From: a virus
Virus record (IMG/VR): IMGVR_UViG_3300011187_000036
Coordinates: 1-31,137 of that record
Direction: 5' to 3' (one strand)
Length of the DNA stretch: 31,137 bases
Part shown: one piece after another, positions 11,959-17,850 of the stretch
How the letters are laid out: every line of letters begins with the position of its first letter
How positions within the stretch are numbered: position 1 is the stretch's first letter
The notes under the pieces: generated by a model
What the model saw: only the letters and a program-made list of their open reading frames with translations
Database searches by the model: none
Told to the model about the DNA's origin: nothing
Position numbers and translations under genes: made by a program

Positions 11959-12032
11959 TGCCCTTTGGTGTAATGATAGCACAAAGGTTTTACATACCTT
12001 TAGCGATAGTTTGATTCTATCAAGGGCAACCA
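11959..12032 (+). tRNA. tRNA-Val (TAC)
   Basis: Acceptor TGCCCTT/AAGGGCA, anticodon stem AAGGT/ACCTT, loop TTTACAT. The T loop is TTTGATT, with T in place of the usual C56. Encoded CCA. Confidence 0.88.
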
Positions 12033-12036
12033 ATAT

Positions 12037-12111
12037 CTGGATGTGATGTTAACGGTAGCATACCGCGTTTGGGGCGCGGTTGTGAGGGTTCAAATCCTTC
12101 TATCCAGACCA
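12037..12111 (+). tRNA. tRNA-Pro (TGG)
   Basis: Acceptor CTGGATG/TATCCAG with the C1-G72 pair typical of Pro, anticodon stem CCGCG/CGCGG, loop TTTGGGG, encoded CCA. Confidence 0.93.
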
Positions 12112-12113
12112 AT

Positions 12114-12188
12114 ACTCCCGTAGTTTAACGGTTAGAACACCTGACTTTCAATCAGTAGAAGCGAGTTCGATTCTCGTCGGGAGTACCA
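12114..12188 (+). tRNA. tRNA-Glu (TTC)
   Basis: Acceptor ACTCCCG/CGGGAGT, loop CTTTCAA, T arm GCGAG-TTCGATT-CTCGT, encoded CCA. Two bases after tRNA-Pro. Confidence 0.92.
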
Positions 12189-12201
12189 ATTTTATATTTT
12201 G

Positions 12202-12226
12202 GCTTATAAATCAATAACTTATAAGC
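12202..12226 (+). other. Hairpin after tRNA-Glu
   Basis: GCTTATAA pairs perfectly with TTATAAGC around a 9-base loop. No T-run follows. It may protect the 3' end of the tRNA precursor. Confidence 0.45.
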
Positions 12227-12248
12227 GGGAATAATTATCGTAAATAAC

Positions 12249-12276
12249 TTGCATTTACGGACAAGTCCTGTATAAT
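12249..12276 (+). promoter_or_regulatory. Sigma70-like promoter, TTGCAT family copy 4
   Basis: TTGCAT, 16-base spacer starting TTACGG, TATAAT. It drives the SprT-like gene. Confidence 0.75.
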
Positions 12277-12309
12277 TACTTATATAGAGTAATTAATGAG
12301 GATTTATTG

Positions 12310-12819
12310 ATGGATTTAACAAGAGCAAGAGTAGTCGCCCTAACTGAAATGAACAAATGGGGATTAGTTAATGATGGTTGGAATTTTAAATACAACAGTC
12401 GTAAACGTGCCTTGGGTGTATGTAAATACACCACTAAAGAAATTCAATTATCACGTGTCATTACTGAACATGCAGATGACGATAAGGTACTTGATACCAT
12501 TCGCCACGAAATTGCACATGCCCTTGCAGGTAGCGCAGCGAATCATGGCCCTGAATGGAAACGTTGGGCACGAACAGTAGGTTGTAACCCATCACGTAGC
12601 GGTGAAGTTAATAAAGAAACACGTGAAGTGTTGAACACTAAAATTAAGTATGTTATGGTTTGCCCGAAGGGTTTGATTGTTAATACATATTACCGTAAAC
12701 CAAATAGTAATACCTTAATCAACCTTGACCAATATTATGTAAAAGGTCGTAAAACTGAAACGAAAGGTAAACTTGAAATTGTTGCCTATAACCCTTCTGT
12801 TCATGTAGTGAGAGCGTAA
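12310..12819 (+). CDS. SprT-like zinc metalloprotease
   Basis: This 169-residue protein has the SprT/Spartan core: N-terminal helix with KWGL..GW.FKYNSRKRALGVC, then IRHEIAHALAG with HExxH (H66, E67, H70) and the third zinc ligand in NHGPEWK (H79). A Cys pair downstream (GC at 91-92, VCPKG) is a reduced form of the family's zinc ribbon. Relatives cut DNA-bound or DNA-crosslinked proteins, and a phage copy might clear host proteins from DNA. ATG 12310 follows GAGGA. The next gene begins 2 bases after its stop. Confidence 0.85.
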   Translation: MDLTRARVVALTEMNKWGLVNDGWNFKYNSRKRALGVCKYTTKEIQLSRVITEHADDDKVLDTIRHEIAHALAGSAANHGPEWKRWARTVGCNPSRSGEVNKETREVLNTKIKYVMVCPKGLIVNTYYRKPNSNTLINLDQYYVKGRKTETKGKLEIVAYNPSVHVVRA

Positions 12820-12821
12820 TC

Positions 12822-13085
12822 ATGTATAAACTGAACGCGAATGATGGTTATAAAGAAAAGAACCAAGAATTACTTGAGTGGTTAGAGAGTAAAGGTTGGA
12901 AGATTGATAACTTTGGTCATGCCACTAAAGAAAAAAGTAACGGTAAAAAATACCGTTATAAATTTCAGGCAATATCAATCCGGTATGAGGTTCAAGTTAG
13001 ACACGAAGCTACACAATATAGCAATGCTATAAATGAATGGATTCGTGTTAAAACACTTTCATATAAAACAGTAAAGGTGAAGTAA
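12822..13085 (+). CDS. Basic hypothetical protein (87 aa)
   Basis: It directly follows the SprT-like gene and is presumably its operon partner. Rich in Lys, Arg, Tyr and Trp (LLEWLESKGWKIDNFGHATKEK..., KKYRYKFQAISIRYEVQVRHEA). The layout suggests a small DNA- or RNA-binding domain, but I recognise no family. Confidence 0.6.
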   Translation: MYKLNANDGYKEKNQELLEWLESKGWKIDNFGHATKEKSNGKKYRYKFQAISIRYEVQVRHEATQYSNAINEWIRVKTLSYKTVKVK

Positions 13086-13139
13086 TAGCTAAACTAACAT
13101 TAGCCTTGTTAAAGAATTAATCAAGGAATAAAAGAATTA

Positions 13140-13221
13140 GGATGTACACGTTATTGGTGAAACGTAGCGGCTGTAACCCGTGGCTTAGGCTCTGGTGGTT
13201 CAAATCCATCTACATCCACCA
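13140..13221 (+). tRNA. tRNA-Tyr (GTA)
   Basis: Acceptor GGATGTA/TACATCC, loop CTGTAAC, long variable arm (class II, normal for Tyr), T arm GGTGG-TTCAAAT-CCATC, encoded CCA. Confidence 0.9.
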
Positions 13222-13238
13222 AATTAGGAAATTGCATT

Positions 13239-13415
13239 ATGAGTATATTTGACTATCACCATGATAATCCGCCAGCACCTTTTAATCCATCGTCTGACCC
13301 ACGGGCTAAAGGTTGGTATAATGAAACAAGTAACTCAATGGAAGATGATAATTTTTATGACTCACATACACGTGAAGAATGTAAAGCTGAATGGAAAAGA
13401 AGATACGAAAAATAA
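13239..13415 (+). CDS. Small hypothetical protein (58 aa)
   Basis: TTAGGA precedes ATG 13239. The sequence is proline-rich at the start (MSIFDYHHDNPPAPFNPSSD) with a charged C-terminal helix (REECKAEWKRRYEK). It fills the gap between tRNA-Tyr and tRNA-Asp and ends 5 bases before the latter. Function unknown. Confidence 0.55.
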   Translation: MSIFDYHHDNPPAPFNPSSDPRAKGWYNETSNSMEDDNFYDSHTREECKAEWKRRYEK

Positions 13416-13420
13416 AAAAT

Positions 13421-13495
13421 GGCTCATTGGTATAGTGGCAATTACGCTGGTCTGTCTAACCGGAAAGAGGGGTTCGATTCCCCTATGAGTCGCCA
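13421..13495 (+). tRNA. tRNA-Asp (GTC)
   Basis: Acceptor GGCTCAT/ATGAGTC, anticodon stem CTGGT/ACCGG, loop CTGTCTA, discriminator G, encoded CCA. Confidence 0.93.
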
Positions 13496-13501
13496 AATTA
13501 T

Positions 13502-13576
13502 CACGGATAGTTTAAATGTAAAGCACTTCCCATATGGGGGAAGAATTGTGAGGTTTAATTCCTCACTCCGTGACCA
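13502..13576 (+). tRNA. Irregular tRNA-like gene, isotype uncertain
   Basis: Acceptor CACGGA/TCCGTG with one base missing or mismatched at pair 7-66. D stem GTTT/AAGC, T stem TGAGG/CCTCA with loop TTTAATT, encoded CCA. The anticodon arm TTCCC-ATATGGG-GGGAA would give anticodon ATG (His codon CAU). A shifted stem CTTCC/GGAAG leaves an 8-base loop. It lacks the His G-1:C73 pair. It may be a decayed or unusual tRNA. Confidence 0.6.
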
Positions 13577-13596
13577 TATTTTATATAGGTGATATT

Positions 13597-13806
13597 ATGG
13601 ATAACCAAAGTGAATTAAATATCCAAAAAATATGCAATGCATATAATCTTGGATATGAAGATGGATTCATCTCATCATCATATATTAATCCCTTTAAGGG
13701 AAACGCATATAGATTTGAAGCGTATGCATTAGGATATACAGAAGGATTGACTAACCGTGTACCCAATGAATCGTTACCTTCTATGTTACGTAAACAAGCA
13801 GAATAA
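13597..13806 (+). CDS. Small hypothetical protein (69 aa) ending inside tRNA-Phe
   Basis: ATG 13597 follows ATAGGTGAT. The product has a repeated short pattern (AYNLGYEDGF..., AYALGYTEGL), as if two copies of a small helix-turn pair. The last three codons (GCA GAA TAA) are the 5' end of the tRNA-Phe gene. Function unknown. Confidence 0.6.
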   Translation: MDNQSELNIQKICNAYNLGYEDGFISSSYINPFKGNAYRFEAYALGYTEGLTNRVPNESLPSMLRKQAE

Positions 13807-13873
13807 GCTAATCTGGTGAAAGCGTTCGGTTGAAGCCCGAAAGAGGTAGGTTCGAAACCTACATTCCGCACCA
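13798..13873 (+). tRNA. tRNA-Phe (GAA)
   Basis: Acceptor GCAGAAT/ATTCCGC with an A3-C70 mismatch, anticodon stem TTCGG/CCGAA, loop TTGAAGC, encoded CCA. The 5' end overlaps a coding region by 9 bases. Confidence 0.88.
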
Positions 13874-13881
13874 AAATTTAA

Positions 13882-13909
13882 TTGACATGAGATAATATTC
13901 ATGTACAAT
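13882..13909 (+). promoter_or_regulatory. TTGACA promoter with inverted repeat in spacer
   Basis: TTGACA, 16-base spacer, TACAAT. ACATGA (13885-13890) and TCATGT (13899-13904) form an inverted repeat, parallel to the palindrome in the 8679 promoter. Confidence 0.55.
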
Positions 13910-13924
13910 AACTAGAAATAAATT

Positions 13925-13984
13925 AAAGATGTAAACTGCAATCTCAAAAACTCAATATTTTAAATTGACCTAAATTGCATCTTG
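13925..13984 (+). ncRNA. Repeated structured leader motif, copy 2
   Basis: Nearly identical to copy 1 (two single-base insertions, both in loops or joints). Outer helix AAGATG/CATCTT, inner hairpin TCAAT/ATTGA. It ends 37 bases before ATG 14022. Confidence 0.6.
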
Positions 13985-14021
13985 TTATTATAATAATAAA
14001 AATAATAAAAAAGAGTAGTCG

Positions 14022-14492
14022 ATGCCTCATTATAATTTTAATAAAGATTTACCTATTGCTGAACGTACTGAAAATCAAATGGCTGAGTTCCTATGTAGTA
14101 AATTAGATGGGATGCAGTTTATTGAACATTGCAACAACTCAGATTATGATTTGAAATTTAATGTTCGTAATCGTTTTGAATGTACAGTTGAAGTTAAAGA
14201 AGATTTTACATGTAAGAAAACCGGAAATATCGGTGTTGAAACTGAATCATGGGGTAGGCGTTCAGGCATAGCGGTTTCAAAAGCAGATTATTATCTATAT
14301 AAAGTACACAGCCCTGATAATAAAATCGGTGTGTATATTATAGAAACTGACAAGTTAAAGAAAATGATTAAAAACAAACTTTGGCACAGAGAAGTTATTG
14401 GTGGTGATGTTGGTAGTAATTCAAAAAACTATCTGTTCAGATTACCAATAGTTGAAGAAGAATTTATGTTTTTAGGTTACGTCAATGAGTAA
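14022..14492 (+). CDS. Putative PD-(D/E)XK nuclease (156 aa)
   Basis: After an N-terminal helix (AERTENQMAEFLCSKL), SDYDLKFNV (D43) and CTVEVKEDF (E57, K59) give the D...ExK pattern of restriction-endonuclease-like folds, followed by an ADYYLYKVH strand typical of such domains. It may cut host DNA or act as a mobile endonuclease, but the target is unknown. It lies behind a promoter and leader motif copy 2. The next tiny frame starts within its last codons. Confidence 0.55.
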   Translation: MPHYNFNKDLPIAERTENQMAEFLCSKLDGMQFIEHCNNSDYDLKFNVRNRFECTVEVKEDFTCKKTGNIGVETESWGRRSGIAVSKADYYLYKVHSPDNKIGVYIIETDKLKKMIKNKLWHREVIGGDVGSNSKNYLFRLPIVEEEFMFLGYVNE

Positions 14493-14614
14493 AAAGAAAA
14501 ATATATGGCATTGGATTTAATTCTGGTGGTAAATATAAATCAAAGGTAGGTAGTAAACACCAAGTTTTAGTAGACCGCTTAGTTGAAATAGGTGAAGAAT
14601 TTTTAAAAGAATAA
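14485..14614 (+). pseudogene. Small gene split after a start in an A-rich stretch
   Basis: ATG 14485 overlaps the end of the previous gene and reads MSKKKNIWHWI before a stop. Removing one A from the A-rich start gives MSKKKIYGIGFNSGGKYKSK..., then HQVLVDRLVEIGEEFLKE, and a stop at 14612-14614, one base before tRNA-Ser. The shifted frame is clearly more protein-like. Broken gene or frame restored by slippage. Function unknown. Confidence 0.5.
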
Positions 14615-14615
14615 A

Positions 14616-14717
14616 GGTAGAGTAAGCCGAAAGATTCAGGGTAACGGCTGCTGTCTTGAAAACAGTTAATCACGTTAGTAGCGTGGTGTGTGGGTTCGAA
14701 TCCCACTTCTACCACCA
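14616..14717 (+). tRNA. tRNA-Ser (TGA)
   Basis: Acceptor GGTAGAG/TTCTACC, loop CTTGAAA, long class II variable arm (CACG/CGTG), discriminator A, encoded CCA. Confidence 0.9.
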
Positions 14718-14795
14718 ATCGCGCGGCGGGGATATGCCTGTAAGTCGCATGAATAAATAGAACCATATAATAATAATAACAATAAGGTTAGTAAT

Positions 14796-15242
14796 TTGGC
14801 ATATCAGATAAAGAGCAATAACACTGCTGATTTATCTCAATATTTGGTTGTACAGGATTTAATTAAAAAAGGTTGGGTGGTTTTATTTCCATCTTCAAGG
14901 GATACAGTTTATGATTTGGTTATAGAAAAAATAACCAGTAATGGTAACAGAGTATTTAAAACCTTTCAGATTAAAACATTGAAAAATAATTCATTTAAAA
15001 CCAATAATAGAGGTTCATCAAAAGGTAAAGAGCGTACAAGTATTAATGGGAACATTCGTTATAGTTATAGTTACGCAGATGAAAAGATAGATTGGATGGT
15101 TGGTGTTAATCATGAAACAGGGGAAATTTATTATTACCCCTTAAGTGTATATAAACACTATGATAACATCAATGTCAATCAAGTGAAGTCAAAAGAGTTT
15201 GAAATTAATGATGGAATGGTGAATAAAAGAAAACGTAAATAA
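14796..15242 (+). CDS. Putative PD-(D/E)XK / Holliday-nuclease-like protein (148 aa)
   Basis: The start is TTG 14796 behind AAGG. AAIA-type spacing of strands: VVQDLIKKGWVVLFPSSRDTVYDLVIEK (D40) then KTFQIKTLK (Q58, K60), the (D)...(E/Q)xK arrangement seen in archaeal-resolvase-like and restriction-like folds. A Gly/Ser-rich loop and a basic C-terminus follow (NKRKRK). Together with the 14022 gene it brackets tRNA-Ser. Activity and target are not established. Confidence 0.5.
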   Translation: MAYQIKSNNTADLSQYLVVQDLIKKGWVVLFPSSRDTVYDLVIEKITSNGNRVFKTFQIKTLKNNSFKTNNRGSSKGKERTSINGNIRYSYSYADEKIDWMVGVNHETGEIYYYPLSVYKHYDNINVNQVKSKEFEINDGMVNKRKRK

Positions 15243-15248
15243 AATAAT

Positions 15249-15323
15249 GGGGGATTAGTGTTAACGGTAACACGGCGGTTTCCAACTCCGCAACTATGGG
15301 TTCGAATCCTTTATCCCCTGCCA
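15249..15323 (+). tRNA. tRNA-Trp (CCA)
   Basis: Acceptor GGGGGAT/ATCCCCT with G1-T72, anticodon loop TTCCAAC with a T-T pair closing the stem, discriminator G, encoded CCA. Confidence 0.87.
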
Positions 15324-15341
15324 AATTAAGTTTTATTTCGA

Positions 15342-15418
15342 GTACATATGCCTGAGTGGTCTAAAGGTGCGGATTGCAAACTCGTTATTCGTGGGTTCGA
15401 ATCCCACTATGTACTCCA
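15342..15418 (+). tRNA. tRNA-Cys (GCA)
   Basis: Acceptor GTACATA/TATGTAC, loop TTGCAAA, discriminator T as required for Cys, encoded CCA. The last anticodon-stem pair is A-C. Confidence 0.88.
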
Positions 15419-15432
15419 AATAAAATTTCTAT

Positions 15433-15506
15433 TGCCCGTTAGTGTAACGGTAACACACGTGACTTTGAATCACGTATCATAAGTTCAAATCTTGTACGGG
15501 CTGCCA
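15433..15506 (+). tRNA. tRNA-Gln (TTG)
   Basis: Anticodon stem CGTGA/TCACG, loop CTTTGAA. Acceptor GCCCGT/ACGGGC with an open T1-T72 first pair, discriminator G, encoded CCA. Confidence 0.88.
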
Positions 15507-15525
15507 AATTAAAGTGAGAGTAATT

Positions 15526-15750
15526 ATGGATTTAGAGTCGTTTAATCATTACATTGTGTTTTACACAACCGTAAATCTTGAAAACACTTTACAGCATCTA
15601 ATTGGGTTTAATGTTAAGCCTGATATTAATGATACATATGATGCTTTGATTGAGTTTCAAACAGAGGTTCTACCTAAACTTGAAATTGAAGAACCTGTTT
15701 TTATGATTTACATGAACGCTCAAGGTGTTCGTGACATTTTTGGGTTTTAA
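15526..15750 (+). CDS. Small acidic hypothetical protein (74 aa)
   Basis: ATG 15526 follows GAGAG. The sequence (MDLESFNHYIVFYTTVNLEN..., EVLPKLEIEEPVFMIYMNAQGV) is acidic, with two predicted helices and a central strand. No family recognised. It lies between tRNA-Gln and the broken 15765 gene. Confidence 0.5.
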   Translation: MDLESFNHYIVFYTTVNLENTLQHLIGFNVKPDINDTYDALIEFQTEVLPKLEIEEPVFMIYMNAQGVRDIFGF

Positions 15751-15764
15751 TAGAGGAATAGATT

Positions 15765-16074
15765 ATGTATTTAGAAATATCACCTAGACAAACAGGTAAA
15801 ACAATCAGGGTATCCAATATTCTTAGCTGAAGATGGTTATTATGTAGGCACTGCTAAGAAAACCCGTACCGTTGACGATTTACTTAATCATGCAATGGGT
15901 AAACCTGATATACTATTCGATTTACTAAGAATGAATGATGGAAAACATGTAACATATTCTGTTACAAATTTCTTAGAGAATATGACTTTGAAACAGATTC
16001 GTGAAATGAGAAAACAAGTTCCCGAAGAATATGCAAATTTAGAATACGGAAACCAATATGTAAAAACATGGTAG
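15765..16074 (+). pseudogene. Frame-shifted small gene with P-loop-like start
   Basis: GAGGAATAG precedes ATG 15765. The first frame reads MYLEISPRQTGKTIR and stops after 21 residues. A +1 frame opening near 15799 continues with strong protein character (SGYPIFLAEDGYYVGTAKK..., LLNHAMGKPDILFDLL..., MTLKQIREMRKQVPEEY) to a TAG at 16072-16074 inside tRNA-Ser. Deleting one A from TAAAAC joins them. RQTGKT resembles a Walker A core but the rest does not look like an ATPase, so a fusion of remnants is also possible. Confidence 0.5.
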
Positions 16075-16161
16075 GTTGGCTGAGTGGTCGAAAGCAGCGG
16101 GTTGCTAACCCGTACATTCTGAAATATGGGTGCGAAGGTTCGAATCCTTCACCTACCGCCA
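16070..16161 (+). tRNA. tRNA-Ser (GCT)
   Basis: Acceptor GGTAGGT/ACCTACC, anticodon stem GCGGG/CCCGT, loop TTGCTAA, long variable arm, discriminator G, encoded CCA. Confidence 0.93.
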
Positions 16162-16168
16162 CATTTCG

Positions 16169-16196
16169 CATCACACAAACAGGTGATGTATAAATA
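16169..16196 (+). promoter_or_regulatory. Hairpin followed by T4-type late promoter
   Basis: CATCAC/GTGATG (16169-16174/16183-16188) is immediately followed by TATAAATA (16189-16196), 26 bases before the lipoprotein gene. The hairpin may end the tRNA transcript and the late box start the next unit. Confidence 0.65.
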
Positions 16197-16222
16197 TCTA
16201 TTCAACAAATGGAGTAAATATT

Positions 16223-16531
16223 ATGTTTAAATTTTTAACAACTGTAGTGTTTTTGTTTGCGTTAAGTGGATGTAAATTAGATGTGGAACCCACGCTACCT
16301 GCTAACTCAAACTATGAAGCTGTTTCACTGGATGTTTTCATTGGTATAATTGATGGTGTAGAAACCGATATTCCATATCCAAAATACACATGTAATGAAG
16401 CGGATTTACTTACGTATCTGGTTGCTGATAATTCAGCGGTTTTAAATACAGATTCAACACAAGTTACGTGCCTCACTACATTAATAACACGCATTGAGGT
16501 CGATGAGAATAATAGGCCATTGTACAATTAA
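16223..16531 (+). CDS. Small lipoprotein (102 aa)
   Basis: Signal peptide MFKFLTTVVFLFALSGC with lipobox LSGC (Cys17) indicates export and lipid attachment, probably to the outer membrane of a Gram-negative host. The mature part is short, acidic, with two further Cys (YTCNEADLL, VTCLTT) that could form a disulfide. A late promoter lies upstream. Possible roles are an outer-membrane spanin component or superinfection exclusion. No inner-membrane spanin partner is seen adjacent. Confidence 0.7.
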   Translation: MFKFLTTVVFLFALSGCKLDVEPTLPANSNYEAVSLDVFIGIIDGVETDIPYPKYTCNEADLLTYLVADNSAVLNTDSTQVTCLTTLITRIEVDENNRPLYN

Positions 16532-16558
16532 TATAAGGTGAAATAAATGTAGGTAATT

Positions 16559-17041
16559 ATGATGTTTACACAAGAACAAATTGAACAGATTAAAGATTAT
16601 TTAATTGAAGTGGGTGAGGATTCACGTGTATACCTTGGATGTGATAGTCAAAAATATCGCAAAGGTAATACATGGTATGCTCGTTACACTGTTGTTCTTG
16701 TGGTTCATATCAACAACCTTCATGGATGTAAAATCTTTGGTTACACGGATGTAGAGCGTGACTATGACCAAGTGGATAAACCACGTATGCGTTTAATGAA
16801 TGAAGTGTATAAAGTATCTGAACTGTACTTAACACTGGCTGAAGAACTTGAAGATAGAGAAGTTGAGATTCATCTTGACGTTAATCCGAAGAAAGAATAT
16901 GCTTCAAGTGCAGTGGTTAAACAAGCGATTGGTTATATTTTAGGTGTGTGTAATATTCAACCTAAAATTAAACCGGATGCGTTTGCGGCTTCATACGCTG
17001 CTGATGCCGGTGTACGTGGTCGTTGGGAAATGACCAAATAG
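16559..17041 (+). CDS. YkuK-type RNase H-like protein (DUF458)
   Basis: This 160-residue protein matches the YkuK/DUF458 group of predicted RNase H-fold nucleases: YLGCDSQKYRKGNTWYARYTVVLVVHI carries the first Asp in a D-S-Q motif, EVEIHLDVNPKKEYASSAVVKQAIGYILG the second strand with LDVNP, and KPDAFAASYAAD the last acidic position. In T4 an RNase H sits close to gp33/59/32, so this could fill the same primer-removal role by non-orthologous replacement. That is inference. A terminator follows directly. Confidence 0.75.
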   Translation: MMFTQEQIEQIKDYLIEVGEDSRVYLGCDSQKYRKGNTWYARYTVVLVVHINNLHGCKIFGYTDVERDYDQVDKPRMRLMNEVYKVSELYLTLAEELEDREVEIHLDVNPKKEYASSAVVKQAIGYILGVCNIQPKIKPDAFAASYAADAGVRGRWEMTK

Positions 17042-17043
17042 CT

Positions 17044-17071
17044 AAGGGGCGCAATGCCCCTTTTCTTTTTT
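17044..17071 (+). terminator. Rho-independent terminator
   Basis: AAGGGGC (17044-17050) pairs with GCCCCTT (17056-17062), followed by TTCTTTTTT. Confidence 0.92.
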
Positions 17072-17089
17072 ATAATATGAGAAAGTTAA

Positions 17090-17557
17090 ATGAGTAAATT
17101 CAAAACCATTATAATTCTATTTTTAATATTCTTTTCTTTCAATGTTCATGCGAATGAAGTTGAAGAATTAGAATGTTTATCATTGAACATATACCATGAA
17201 GCGCGGAATGAACCTGTTATCGGCCAACTTGCAGTTGCTATGGTTACAATGGAACGTGTACGCGAAACAAGATTTCCAGATACCGTTTGTGAAGTTGTTA
17301 AACAAGGGTATCATATTGGTAGAAGGGATTGTCAGTTCAGTTGGTATTGTGATGGTAAAACAGATACACCTTATGAAATAGATGCATATGAAAAAGCGGT
17401 TGCTATATCGAAGGTGATTTATTATAATTACGATTTCATGACACATCCAATTAAAGGGGCTGACCATTATCACGCAAACTATGTTGCTCCATCATGGAAT
17501 AGCAACATGCGCAAGGTCGCAGAAGTTGGTAATCATATTTTTTGGAAATGGGAATAA
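17090..17557 (+). CDS. SleB-like cell-wall hydrolase with signal peptide
   Basis: The signal sequence (MSKFKTIIILFLIFFSFNVHA) targets it to the periplasm. The mature domain has the Hydrolase_2/SleB pattern: LECLSLNIYHEARNEPVIGQLAVAMVTMERV with the catalytic Glu in YHEARNEP, QFSWYCDG, and GADHYHANYVAPSW near the end. This family cuts the glycan strand as a lytic transglycosylase-type enzyme. It is 155 residues, a single domain. With the M15 endolysin it gives the phage two different wall enzymes. It could be a host-lysis or virion-linked enzyme. ATG 17090 follows GAGAAAG. Confidence 0.85.
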   Translation: MSKFKTIIILFLIFFSFNVHANEVEELECLSLNIYHEARNEPVIGQLAVAMVTMERVRETRFPDTVCEVVKQGYHIGRRDCQFSWYCDGKTDTPYEIDAYEKAVAISKVIYYNYDFMTHPIKGADHYHANYVAPSWNSNMRKVAEVGNHIFWKWE

Positions 17558-17563
17558 TTTTAT

Positions 17564-17806
17564 ATGCATGATATTGAGAAAAGTACAAAAGAACAATTTG
17601 CAATACGAATAGCAGAAATTAGTAGCACCAACAACCTTGATATTATCGAATCCATAACATCATTCTGTGCAGATAATCTTCTTGAAATTGAAGATGTTTT
17701 GCATTTACTGGATAAATCAATGAAAGATAAAATTAAGGTTGCTGCTTTAGAAAAGCGGTGTTTAAAAGGTGTCAAACAACCAAAGGCATTAGATACATAT
17801 GAGTGA
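17564..17806 (+). CDS. 33: Late transcription coactivator gp33-like
   Basis: This 80-residue acidic protein has the pattern NNLDIIESITSFCADNLLEIEDVLHLLDKSMKDKIKVAALEKRCLKG, resembling the helical region of T4 gp33 (IEKMV...YLEATTAFLEEN...KIQSEA...NLL). In T4, gp33 bridges host RNA polymerase and the sliding clamp to activate TATAAATA promoters. Position near gp59 and gp32 is as in T4, and TATAAATA boxes are present in this window. The usual clamp-binding hydrophobic C-terminal tail is not clear here, so the call is moderate. Confidence 0.6.
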   Translation: MHDIEKSTKEQFAIRIAEISSTNNLDIIESITSFCADNLLEIEDVLHLLDKSMKDKIKVAALEKRCLKGVKQPKALDTYE

Positions 17807-17850
17807 ATAGAATTACAAAATCAAGTTAACAATTATAGGATGAAATTAAT

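Noticed and set aside
13249-13488. 79-codon frame over the 58-residue gene and tRNA-Asp
   Set aside because: It runs through tRNA-Asp and lacks a ribosome site. The ATG 13239 frame has better signals and protein character.
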